A stretch of 5,661 bases of DNA from Deltaproteobacteria bacterium. GTDB lineage: Bacteria > Desulfobacterota_B > Binatia > Bin18. The notes beneath the pieces are model-generated. The model had not been told where the DNA came from and searched no databases. It saw nothing but the letters and a program-made list of their open reading frames with translations. This document shows, piece after piece, positions 1 to 5,661 of the stretch; within the stretch, counting starts at the first letter, position 1, and each line of letters starts with the position of its first letter. The stretch is from assembly GCA_012271025.1 (NCBI GenBank), contig JAAXHF010000242.1:1-5661 (forward strand), given 5' to 3'. The position numbers and the translations under genes are program-made.

Positions 1-49
1 TGAAGTCGAAGGGCTACACAGCATCGGAATTTGCTCTAGCAGGGGCTAT

Positions 50-811
50 TCACTGGGCGACAAAGCCGCCGTCGACCGGCAGCTGCGTGCCGGTCACAAA
101 CGACGCGGCCGGCGAACACAGCCAGACCACCGCCCGGGCGATCTCTTCGGGCTGGCCAATCCGCCCGACCGGATGGACGCCGGCGAAGCGCTCTTCGAGG
201 TGGGGATTTTTCTGCAGCCCACGCTCGAACATCGGCGTTCTGATCACCCCCGGACATACGGCGTTGACCCGGATGCCGGCCTTGGCATATTCCAGGGCGG
301 CGGTCTTGGTCAGGCCGTTCACCCCGTGTTTGCTGGCCACATAGGCCGGGCCGTAGCGAAAGCCGACCAAGCCGGCGACCGAGGCGGTGTTGACGATTGC
401 GCCCCCGCCGTGGCCGAGCATGTGCTGGATTTCGTACTTCATGCACAGCCACACGCCCTTCAGGTTGATGCGAATGACCTGCTCCCAGCGCTCTTCCGCA
501 TAGTCGCCGGTCTTGGCCATGCCGCCCTCGATGCCGGCATTGTTGAACGCGCAGTCGAGGCGGCCGTAGGTCTCGACGGTTTGCCCCACCAGAGCCTGGA
601 CCTCGGCCGCTCGGGTGACATCGGTTTCGATGAAGGTGGCCTGGCCGCCTGCGGCGCCGATGAGCCGGGCCGTCTCCTGGCCGGCCTCGACCAGCACATC
701 CGACACCACGACCCGGGCGCCCTGACGGGCAAACTCCAGCGCGGTCGCTCGGCCGATGCCGCCGCTGCCGCCCGTCACCAGGGCAACCCGCCCGTCAAGC
801 GTTCCCGCCAT
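50..811 (-). CDS. SDR family NAD(P)-dependent oxidoreductase (classical, 3-oxoacyl-ACP reductase-like)
   Basis: This 253-residue protein is a complete classical short-chain dehydrogenase/reductase, a cytosolic Rossmann-fold enzyme that interconverts an alcohol and a ketone. The cofactor-binding glycine motif TGGSGGIG spans residues 13-20, and Asp38 at the end of the second beta strand points to NAD(H) rather than NADP(H) preference. NNAG is at 90-93. The catalytic tetrad is Asn116, Ser144, Tyr157 and Lys161 (YVASK). The C-terminal PVDGGF motif is typical of FabG-like members, and about 250 residues is the normal family length. The start at 811 follows an AAGGAG site with suitable spacing; another ATG five bases upstream (816-814) is out of frame and too close to that site. 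The ribosome binding site abuts the amt stop codon 14 bases upstream, so the gene is probably co-transcribed with amt. The substrate cannot be inferred from sequence; generic 'glucose/alcohol dehydrogenase' names would be guesses. Confidence 0.95.
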   Translation of the reverse strand: MAGTLDGRVALVTGGSGGIGRATALEFARQGARVVVSDVLVEAGQETARLIGAAGGQATFIETDVTRAAEVQALVGQTVETYGRLDCAFNNAGIEGGMAKTGDYAEERWEQVIRINLKGVWLCMKYEIQHMLGHGGGAIVNTASVAGLVGFRYGPAYVASKHGVNGLTKTAALEYAKAGIRVNAVCPGVIRTPMFERGLQKNPHLEERFAGVHPVGRIGQPEEIARAVVWLCSPAASFVTGTQLPVDGGFVAQ

Positions 812-825
812 GCCATGTCTCCTTT

Positions 826-2235
826 CTAGTCGGTGGACGCCACCGCCCCGCCCCGCAGTTCCTCAACCTCGTCCGGGTCGGGCATGAGCACAAACTCGGG
901 ATACGCCTCAATACCGAGTTCCATGGCGTCCTGACCGATCTCTTCGACGTTGCGCGCGACCCGGACGCCCAAGACCTTTTCCAGGGCCATCCAGGTCAGC
1001 CACGAAGTCCCGAACACGAAGACGCCTATCGCAATCACTCCCAGGAGTTGGACGCCAAGGTTTCCGCCGGCCGCGATGCAGACCGCCAGCGTGCCCCACA
1101 TGCCGGCGACCAGATGGGCCGGAATCGCCCCGACCACGTCGTCCAGCTTGAGGGTTTCCAGCAGCTTTATGCCGCCCAGGCACAGCGCGCTGCCCAGCGC
1201 CCCGATGATGACCGCCCAGTAATGCTCGACAATGTCCGGTCCGGCGGTAATCGACACCAGACCGGCAATGGCGCCGTTGAGGATGGCCATCAGATCGACC
1301 CGGCCGAAGATGGGCCGCGACAAAAACAGGGCGGCCACGACCCCCGCCGAGGCGGCCAGATTGGTGTTGGCCAGCACATTGCTCATGGCCACCGCATCGG
1401 TCACGCCGCCCAGGGCGAGTTGCGAGCCACCGTTGAAGCCGAGCCAGCCAAACCACAGGATCAGGACGCCCAGGGTCACCAGCGGCACGTTTGAGGGGGG
1501 CGTGACTTTGACGCCGCCGTTGCTGCGAAACTTGCCGAGCCGCGGCCCGACGATGATGACGCCGGCCAGCGCCGCCCAGCCGCCGGTCGAGTGCACGATG
1601 GTGGAGCCGGCGAAGTCCTGGAATCCCATCTGGTTGAGCCAGCCTTCGCCCCACGTCCAGGCGCCGACAATAGGGTAGATGATCGCCGTCAAAATAGCCG
1701 TGAAGGTCAGGAACGACCACAGCTTCACCCGCTCGGCCAGCGCCCCCGATACGATAGAGGCTGCGGTGGCGACAAAGACCATCTGAAAGAACCAGTCCGA
1801 CATGGTCGCGTAGCTCTGGCCGAGGACGGCGGCCTGGGCCTGTGCCTGACCGGATAACAGGGCCAGCTCATCCGCCGAAGGACCGTACAGGAAGGAGACC
1901 GAGCCGATCCAGGCGCCGACATCGACGTACATGAGGTTGTAGCCGATAAAGTAGAAGGTCAGCCCGGAGATTGAATACAGGCCGATGTTTTTGAGGCAGA
2001 TCACGGACGCGTTCTTGGTGCGTACCGAGCCGGACTCCAACATGGTGAAGCCCGCACACATCCACATCACCAGCGCGCCCCAGATGAGAAACGAGAAGGT
2101 GTTCAGGACAAACTGTGACTCTTCGTCTATGGCCGCCTGGGCGGGGTCGGCCAGCAACACGAGGCCGGCTAGTGCCAACACCATGGCGGCTGCCACCGGG
2201 CGGTAGATACGTGTGTTTGATTCGTGTCCGTTCAT
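826..2235 (-). CDS. amt: Ammonium transporter (Amt family)
   Basis: This is an inner-membrane ammonium channel of the Amt/MEP/Rh family, normally an 11-helix protomer in a trimer. From the start used here it has 469 residues. Residues 1-34 form a signal peptide (hydrophobic core about 14-29, cleavage likely after DPAQA), as in many bacterial Amt proteins. By alignment from memory with E. coli AmtB, the key residues are present: Phe150 and Phe154 (Phe gate), Trp195, Asp207 in DFAG, the twin histidines His215 and His374, and Trp264, Phe267 and Ser271 in the GW.GFNGGS motif. The C-terminal tail ends with an acidic stretch after the conserved AYPEF segment. The ATG at 2235 has a GGGAGG site five bases upstream. 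An in-frame ATG at 2304 (492 residues) also has an AGGAG site and is a real alternative. The SDR gene follows after 14 bases. No glnK neighbour is visible, although glnK-amtB pairing is common. Confidence 0.95.
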   Translation of the reverse strand: MNGHESNTRIYRPVAAAMVLALAGLVLLADPAQAAIDEESQFVLNTFSFLIWGALVMWMCAGFTMLESGSVRTKNASVICLKNIGLYSISGLTFYFIGYNLMYVDVGAWIGSVSFLYGPSADELALLSGQAQAQAAVLGQSYATMSDWFFQMVFVATAASIVSGALAERVKLWSFLTFTAILTAIIYPIVGAWTWGEGWLNQMGFQDFAGSTIVHSTGGWAALAGVIIVGPRLGKFRSNGGVKVTPPSNVPLVTLGVLILWFGWLGFNGGSQLALGGVTDAVAMSNVLANTNLAASAGVVAALFLSRPIFGRVDLMAILNGAIAGLVSITAGPDIVEHYWAVIIGALGSALCLGGIKLLETLKLDDVVGAIPAHLVAGMWGTLAVCIAAGGNLGVQLLGVIAIGVFVFGTSWLTWMALEKVLGVRVARNVEEIGQDAMELGIEAYPEFVLMPDPDEVEELRGGAVASTD

Positions 2236-2295
2236 GCTCGCCTCCCGGTTCGTGGCGGACCGCCCCCTGATCTCGGTCACAACTGCGTCCCTGTT

Positions 2296-2320
2296 CATAC
2301 GCATATGTTCTCCTTTCTCC
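2296..2320 (-). promoter_or_regulatory. Second ribosome binding site with in-frame ATG upstream of amt
   Basis: An AGGAG site at 2314-2310 lies five bases before an ATG at 2304-2302, followed two codons later by another ATG at 2298. Both are in the amt frame and would add 23 (or 21) charged residues before the signal peptide. The site is as good as the one for the ATG at 2235, so the sequence alone does not decide the start. I prefer 2235 because it gives a normal-length signal peptide n-region; the upstream site may give a longer precursor. Confidence 0.4.
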
Positions 2321-2380
2321 GGACACCTGAGGTTTGAGAGAACCCCGTCCCCTTCCACAGCCTGAACACATGGCGGCTCT

Positions 2381-2851
2381 TCACCCGTCTTGGAGGAGGG
2401 CCTCCAACACTTTGCGCGGGTGGTCCGCAGCTTTGGCGACTTTCTTCCAGTGCTTTTTCACTTTGCCGTCCGGTCCTACCCAGACGGTTGAGCGGATGAC
2501 GCCCAGCGTCTTTTTGCCGTACATCATTTTCTCGCCGTAGGCCCCGTACCTGGTCATGACTTTCTTGTCGGGGTCGCACAGCAGGGGAAACGGCAGTTGG
2601 TGTTTAGTGACAAACTGTTAGTGTGAGGTCTGACTGTCGGGGGAGATACCGATCACGACCGCCCGTCGTTCCTGGATAGCGTGCCAGACATCACGAAAAC
2701 CGCAGGCTTCTTTGGTACAGCCGGGGGTGTTGTCCTTGGGATAGAAGTAGAGAATGACATCCTGGCCTCTGAAATCTTTGAGCGAGACCGTATTCCCGGC
2801 CGCGTCTTTGAGACGGAAGGCCGGGGCGGCTCTGCCTGCTTCGACCGGCAT
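2381..2851 (-). pseudogene. bcp: Bcp-type peroxiredoxin interrupted by an in-frame TAA (thioredoxin-dependent thiol peroxidase)
   Basis: The intact family member is a cytosolic thiol peroxidase that reduces H2O2 and organic hydroperoxides with electrons from thioredoxin. The first 77 codons encode a typical Bcp N-terminus: FYPKDNTPGCTKEAC places the peroxidatic Cys45 and the resolving Cys50 five residues apart. Codon 78 (2620-2618) is TAA. The same frame then continues without shift for another 78 codons to a TGA at 2383-2381, and its translation is plainly the rest of Bcp: LPFPLLCDPD, YGAYGEK, then GVIRSTVW with the conserved Arg120 and GPDGKV. The reconstructed length of 156 residues is normal. 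The start at 2851 follows a GAGGAGG site eight bases upstream. A 77-residue product would lack half of the thioredoxin fold and Arg120, so it is probably inactive. Either the allele is a young pseudogene or the TAA is a sequencing or assembly error; stop-codon readthrough is less likely. An 80-base gap separates it from the upstream acetyltransferase gene. Confidence 0.88.
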
Positions 2852-2890
2852 CGTCGTGTCCTCCTCGTCTTGTACGTTTGGACATCAGTG

Positions 2891-2920
2891 CTTGTATCAG
2901 CTTTTTTTCTTCCAGATCAA
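2891..2920 (-). promoter_or_regulatory. Weak sigma-70-like promoter candidate upstream of bcp
   Basis: On the minus strand, TTGATC (2920-2915) and TACAAG (2896-2891) are separated by 18 bases that include an A-run. Each hexamer matches four of six consensus positions. The position, about 40 bases before the bcp start and in the gap after the acetyltransferase stop codon, is sensible for a promoter driving bcp and perhaps amt-SDR. The match is weak and could be chance. Confidence 0.22.
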
Positions 2921-2931
2921 TTGTCTGTCAC

Positions 2932-3495
2932 TCAGGCCTGATCGCTTTTCACTCGTTTGGCCATGAAGATGTCCGGCTTGCCCCAGCCGTTGGCGTCTGG
3001 CATCACGCCGACAAGAACGAAGCCCACCTTTTGGTAGAACTCGTAGGGATGATCCCGAAGATTTTTTATGCTCGCTACGTGTGACAGGGGGGCGGGATAC
3101 AGGTCTGTGGCGGAGAGGCTCGTCTGGCTATTCTCATCATCGGTGCCAAGCCAGAGGGTGAGGCCGTTCCGTTCCCTCACCCGTTCCTCCAGGTCTGCCA
3201 CTAAGACCCGCCCGATTCCCGTTCTTTGATGGGAAGCGCGGACCACCAGCGGGTGCAGCTCCCAGACATGTCCACCGTACTGTCTGATTCCTCCAATCCA
3301 TCCCAGGACTTCACCGCTGTCGTCAACGGCTATCCTGCTGAGGCGATCCTGTGCAAAAGACTCTTCCACCTCCTTCAGGGCAGCCTCCATGTCCGGCCAA
3401 GCCGTGGGATGGTGCTCCTTGAACCCTTCGAGCAGCAGGCTGGCGACTTGCTCAACAGCCTTTCGGTCCTCTGCCCGCAGAGTTCTGATGCGCAT
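2932..3495 (-). CDS. aac(6'): GNAT N-acetyltransferase resembling AAC(6')-Ii aminoglycoside 6'-N-acetyltransferase
   Basis: This 187-residue protein is a single-domain cytosolic GNAT enzyme that would transfer acetyl from acetyl-CoA to an amine. It resembles the Enterococcus AAC(6')-Ii group, compared from memory, along most of its length. Shared features are GGIRQYG (68-74), WELHPLVV (78-85), the acetyl-CoA loop QRTGIG (90-95), LGTDDE (116-121), SATDLY (128-133), VASIKNLR.HPYEFY (140-154), VGV.PDANG and KPDI.MAK near the end. Glu79 and His81 correspond to Glu72 and His74, proposed active-site residues of AAC(6')-Ii, and a Tyr equivalent to Tyr147 lies in HPYEFY. The family length is about 180 residues. 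The ATG at 3495 follows a GGGAGG site nine bases upstream; the same frame open to 3642 has no such support and overlaps the deacylase. A terminator-like hairpin sits directly upstream and bcp follows after 80 bases. The acetyltransferase fold is certain. Aminoglycosides as substrate is an inference from family; related environmental enzymes may acetylate other amines. Confidence 0.88.
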   Translation of the reverse strand: MRIRTLRAEDRKAVEQVASLLLEGFKEHHPTAWPDMEAALKEVEESFAQDRLSRIAVDDSGEVLGWIGGIRQYGGHVWELHPLVVRASHQRTGIGRVLVADLEERVRERNGLTLWLGTDDENSQTSLSATDLYPAPLSHVASIKNLRDHPYEFYQKVGFVLVGVMPDANGWGKPDIFMAKRVKSDQA

Positions 3496-3510
3496 CTTTC
3501 GGTGCCTCCC

Positions 3511-3542
3511 GCAAAGCAAAGCGCCGGGTGAAAACCCGGCGC
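3511..3542 (-). terminator. Rho-independent terminator or attenuator hairpin between deacylase and acetyltransferase genes
   Basis: A perfect 9-bp GC-rich stem (3521-3529 with 3534-3542) closes a 4-base loop. On the minus strand it is followed by a T-rich tail, TTTGCTTTGC (3520-3511). On the plus strand it is followed by no T-run, so it works for minus-strand transcription, 42 bases after the deacylase stop codon. Its tail runs straight into the GGGAGG ribosome binding site (3510-3505) of the acetyltransferase, so no promoter fits between them. It may end deacylase transcripts, reduce read-through, or act as an attenuator. Confidence 0.7.
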
Positions 3543-3557
3543 TCGCATCAACAGTCA

Positions 3558-3577
3558 GGGCAGGAGCAAGCCTGCCC
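3558..3577 (-). repeat. Second inverted repeat just after the deacylase stop codon
   Basis: GGGCAGG (3558-3564) and CCTGCCC (3571-3577) form a perfect 7-bp stem with a 6-base loop. It begins eight bases after the deacylase stop codon and has no T-run, so alone it is not a standard terminator. With the 9-bp hairpin 15 bases further on it makes a tandem pair that may stabilise the transcript's 3' end. Its upstream flank (GCCGGG on the minus strand, from 3580 to 3575) could also pair with the descending arm of the other hairpin. Confidence 0.55.
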
Positions 3578-3584
3578 GGCTGGC

Positions 3585-5327
3585 CTATTCGCTGGCCGTG
3601 TCGTAGCTGCGCAGCATCTTGCCCGGCAGCGCGCCGGTGCACTTCCGACCCTCAAAGGTGATGCCACCGTTGACGATCGTATAGTGGTAGCCGTCGGCCT
3701 TCTGGACCCGCCGCCAGTCGTTGTTGGGCAGGTCGGTGACGATCTCCGTCGGCAACACCTTGAGCTTCTCCAGATCGTACACGACGATATCGGCCGGCAT
3801 GCCCTCACGCAGCCAGCCGCGGTCGCGGATGCCGATGGCCCAGCCCAGCATGGTCGACAGCCGCCAGTGGGCCTCTTCCAGGCTCATGAGCTGCTTGTCG
3901 CGCACCCAGTGGCCCAGGAAGTGGGTCGGATAGCGACCGGTGGTCAGGAACTTGGTATGCGCGCCGCCGTCCGAAGCGCCGATCAGGCTCATCGGGTGCT
4001 TGACGATCTCGCTCACCGCTTCCTCATCACCGTTGATGAAGTCGTGCAGGGCGAACTCGGTGCCCAGGTTCTCCTCGACCGCCAGATCCAGCATGGTGTC
4101 AACCGGATGTTTGCCCAGCTTCTGGGCGACCTCGGCGATGGTCCGACCCTCCAGGTCCTTGTTCTTTTCGAGACACACCTCGGCGATGGTGGTCTTGTCC
4201 CAGTTGAACAGCGAGATCTGGGCCGCCTCACCGTCCTGACGCTTCTTCTCCATGACCGTCGGCGTATTCTCCATGTCCTTTCTCAGGGCTGGACGCCGGG
4301 CCGGGTCGGACAGCTTGGCTTTGCGCTCCTCGTGGGTGCCGACTGTGGCTTCGTTCCAGGACGCCAGCTGGTCAAACAGCCCGACGGTCTCGAATTTGAA
4401 CTCAAATTCGATCGGCAGGCAGATGTTGACCGGCAGCACGACCGCCTCACGGAAGACTTCTTCGGTCCAGTCCAGCTGGCTGCGCCAGACGCTGGGGTTG
4501 GTGGGATCGTAGATGATGGCGTTCCAGTTCACCGGCCGGCCGCTGGTCTTGGCCAGCTCGACCAGGAAGTCGCGCCCCAGCCCCTGCAGGGCGTGGCCCA
4601 TGGTCCATTCGATCGAGCCACGGTTGAACTCGCGCATGACCTTGGCCATTTCCAGAAACTCCTCGCGCGGAGCCACGTGGGTCGGCAGATAGCCGCCGTC
4701 GTAGTCGCGGTTGGCCATGCTGAAGCTGGCCGAGAAGCCGAAGCCGCCGGCCTCCATGCCCTCGCGGACCAGGTGCTTCATCAGGTCAACCTGTTCCTGG
4801 CTGGCCTTATAGTCCGGGTCGCGGGCCGCGTCCGTGCCCATCACCCAGGCGCGCAGCGGAGAGTAGGGAATGAGCGAGGCCGCATTCACGCCCGTGCCGT
4901 GGCGTTCAATGCTGTCCAGGAATTCGGGGAAGGTCTCCCAGTCCCAGCGCATCGAGGCCTGCATGATGGACATGGGAATCGTCTCGGTGCGTTCCATGCG
5001 CAGCATCGCCCGCTCGCGGTCCTCGGGCCGGACCGGGGCAAAGCCAAAGCCGCAGTTGCCGATGGCGACAGTCGTCACCCCGTGCCAGCCCGACAGCGTG
5101 GCGTAGGGGTCCCAGCCGGTCAGGGCCGCATCATAGTGGGTGTGGATGTCCATGAAGCCGGGCGCCACAATCAAGCCGGTGGCGTCAATGACGCGCTGGG
5201 CGCTGCCCTGAACATTGCCCATCGCCGCGATCTTTCCGGCCCGGATACCAACATCCCCCCGGAACGCGGGCATCCGCAAGCCGTCGACGATCGTCCCGTT
5301 TTTAATGAGCAGATCATAATCAGCCAT
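3585..5327 (-). CDS. Amidohydrolase family 3 protein, N-acyl-D-amino-acid deacylase-like
   Basis: This 580-residue protein belongs to the amidohydrolase superfamily, Amidohydro_3 / D-aminoacylase type, which hydrolyses N-acyl bonds of acylated amino acids or related amides in the cytosol. A small beta-sandwich part at the N-terminus (YDLLIKNGTIVDG) leads into the TIM-barrel. Metal-site motifs visible are IHTHYD (61-66, His62 and His64), GNCGFGFAP (90-98, Cys92, matching the Cys ligand of Alcaligenes D-aminoacylase), a TH pair (216-217), and GASDGGAH with the expected catalytic Asp453. The C-terminal segment GWLREGMPADIVVYD is the usual return to the beta-sandwich. About 480-580 residues is usual for the family. 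The ATG at 5327 has an AAGGAGG site five bases upstream; an in-frame ATG at 5348 has none. No histidine is visible at the position expected for the second beta-metal ligand, where residues 265-270 read PVNWNA. There is no signal peptide. The natural substrate is unknown; D-amino acid specificity is not proven. Confidence 0.9.
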   Translation of the reverse strand: MADYDLLIKNGTIVDGLRMPAFRGDVGIRAGKIAAMGNVQGSAQRVIDATGLIVAPGFMDIHTHYDAALTGWDPYATLSGWHGVTTVAIGNCGFGFAPVRPEDRERAMLRMERTETIPMSIMQASMRWDWETFPEFLDSIERHGTGVNAASLIPYSPLRAWVMGTDAARDPDYKASQEQVDLMKHLVREGMEAGGFGFSASFSMANRDYDGGYLPTHVAPREEFLEMAKVMREFNRGSIEWTMGHALQGLGRDFLVELAKTSGRPVNWNAIIYDPTNPSVWRSQLDWTEEVFREAVVLPVNICLPIEFEFKFETVGLFDQLASWNEATVGTHEERKAKLSDPARRPALRKDMENTPTVMEKKRQDGEAAQISLFNWDKTTIAEVCLEKNKDLEGRTIAEVAQKLGKHPVDTMLDLAVEENLGTEFALHDFINGDEEAVSEIVKHPMSLIGASDGGAHTKFLTTGRYPTHFLGHWVRDKQLMSLEEAHWRLSTMLGWAIGIRDRGWLREGMPADIVVYDLEKLKVLPTEIVTDLPNNDWRRVQKADGYHYTIVNGGITFEGRKCTGALPGKMLRSYDTASE

Positions 5328-5348
5328 GCGATCCTCCTTTTTGCTCAT

Positions 5349-5517
5349 GCGAGCAGGCTAATGGTGAAACCAAAAAAATGACGTGAAATCCCATGTGCCC
5401 GGCCGCACTTCCGTGCAGCCTGTCATCCTCGGATTCAAGAGACTCTTTGGCTTCTAGCACACCCGGACCGGCTTTTACAATGGATGAAATGAGTAAACGT
5501 TCAGTCGGGAAAGGGGA
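5349..5517. other. Non-coding leader region upstream of the deacylase gene
   Basis: About 170 bases with no credible gene on either strand. Short frames here have no ribosome binding site or recognisable protein. The region contains a small GCAC-TTCC-GTGC hairpin (5405-5416), a run of seven A on the plus strand (T on the minus) around 5372-5378, and the weak promoter candidate described separately. It presumably carries the promoter and 5' untranslated region of the deacylase. I see no known riboswitch or clear operator. Confidence 0.5.
5451..5480 (-). promoter_or_regulatory. Weak extended -10 promoter candidate for the deacylase gene
   Basis: On the minus strand TTGTAA (5480-5475) is followed after 18 bases by TAGAAG (5456-5451), preceded by TGC as an extended -10 element. 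Both hexamers match four of six consensus positions. Transcription from here would leave a 5' untranslated region of about 115 bases before the ATG at 5327. The match is weak and uncertain. Confidence 0.2.
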
Positions 5518-5651
5518 GAACCCACCCCCCGGCTTCGCCGGACCCCTCCCAGGAGGAGATGCTTCGACTTCGCCCTTCGGGCTACGCTCAGCATGACCGG
5601 ACATCCCGAGCGTAGCGAAGCGGAGTCGAAGGGAGGGCCGGGGTGGGTGCC
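5518..5651. repeat. Large imperfect palindromic repeat (REP/BIME- or MITE-like)
   Basis: The two halves are imperfect reverse complements about a centre near 5600. Inner arms: the left reads CTTCGACTTCG...CTACGCTCAGCATGACCGG (5562-5600) and the reverse complement of the right reads CTTCGACTCCG...CTACGCTCGGGATGTCCGG (5632 down to 5598). Outer arms share ACCCACCCC..GG and CCCTCC blocks. The left arm carries extra bases relative to the right, and these form or extend small palindromes: CCGGC-TTC-GCCGG (5529-5541), CCTCC-CA-GGAGG (5545-5556) and GCCC-TTC-GGGC (5572-5582). The CTTCGACT..CGCT style is familiar from short dispersed repeats in many environmental genomes. No coding capacity is credible. 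Function is unknown; a long hairpin or a small non-autonomous element are both possible. Confidence 0.7.
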
Positions 5652-5661
5652 TTTTGCATCA

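Noticed and set aside
37..48. Small inverted repeat TAGC-AGGG-GCTA after the SDR stop codon, as a terminator
   Set aside because: The stem is only four base pairs and no T-run follows on the minus strand.
173..829. A 218-codon plus-strand open frame
   Set aside because: It is the antisense shadow of the SDR gene, which has a full set of catalytic motifs; the plus-strand translation has none.
2295..2579. A 94-codon minus-strand frame across the bcp 3' half and the amt leader
   Set aside because: It is out of frame with both genes, whose own frames give recognisable protein; no ribosome binding site or family resemblance.
2618..2620. The bcp stop codon as a selenocysteine or programmed-recoding site
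   Set aside because: The codon is TAA, not TGA, it is not at the catalytic Cys position, and no recoding signal is evident; mutation or sequencing error is simpler.
3496..3642. N-terminal extension of the acetyltransferase frame up to 3642
   Set aside because: The extension crosses the terminator hairpin and overlaps the end of the deacylase gene, does not resemble the family, and the ATG at 3495 has its own good ribosome binding site.
3528..5381. A 617-codon open frame on the plus strand, longer than the deacylase it overlaps
   Set aside because: It is antisense to a protein with clear amidohydrolase motifs. Long antisense frames are common opposite GC-rich genes; its translation is low-complexity and shows no recognisable domain, and no ribosome binding site supports its start.
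5320..5604. A 94-codon minus-strand frame in the upstream region, and a 67-codon plus-strand frame at 5393-5596
   Set aside because: Both run through the palindromic repeat and have no recognisable protein features or good ribosome binding sites.

Overview
The window is a GC-rich piece of bacterial DNA. All five recognisable genes lie on the minus strand, so transcription runs from high to low coordinates. In transcription order they are: an N-acyl-D-amino-acid deacylase-type amidohydrolase (3585-5327), a GNAT acetyltransferase closely resembling AAC(6')-Ii aminoglycoside 6'-N-acetyltransferases (2932-3495), a Bcp-type peroxiredoxin broken by one in-frame stop codon (2381-2851), an Amt ammonium transporter (826-2235, or 826-2304 with an upstream start) and a classical short-chain dehydrogenase/reductase (50-811). 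Every gene has a clear purine-rich ribosome binding site. The Amt signal peptide and strong Shine-Dalgarno sites fit an uncultured, GC-rich bacterium, perhaps from soil, sponge or another environmental metagenome. The phylum cannot be fixed from this sequence.

Layout. Positions 5518-5651 hold a large imperfect palindrome of the dispersed-repeat type. Positions 5349-5517 are a non-coding leader with one weak promoter candidate for the amidohydrolase. Between the amidohydrolase and the acetyltransferase are two tandem hairpins; the second has a T-rich tail on the minus strand and ends right at the acetyltransferase ribosome binding site, so it is a terminator or attenuator. The acetyltransferase, bcp remnant, amt and SDR follow at gaps of 80, 145 (or 76) and 14 bases. 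The amt stop codon abuts the SDR ribosome binding site, so those two are probably co-transcribed and perhaps translationally coupled.

How the genes work together. No single pathway is evident. The amidohydrolase could release amino acids from N-acylated substrates and Amt imports ammonium, so a loose nitrogen-scavenging theme is possible, but it is inference. No glnK (PII) gene accompanies amt in the window. I found no CRISPR array, tRNA, rRNA, transposase or phage gene, and no convincing new multi-gene system. The points most worth a second look are the nonsense codon in an otherwise perfect bcp frame, the AAC(6')-Ii-like enzyme in an apparently chromosomal setting, the hairpin pair in front of it, the deacylase's apparent loss of one metal-ligand histidine, and the palindromic repeat.
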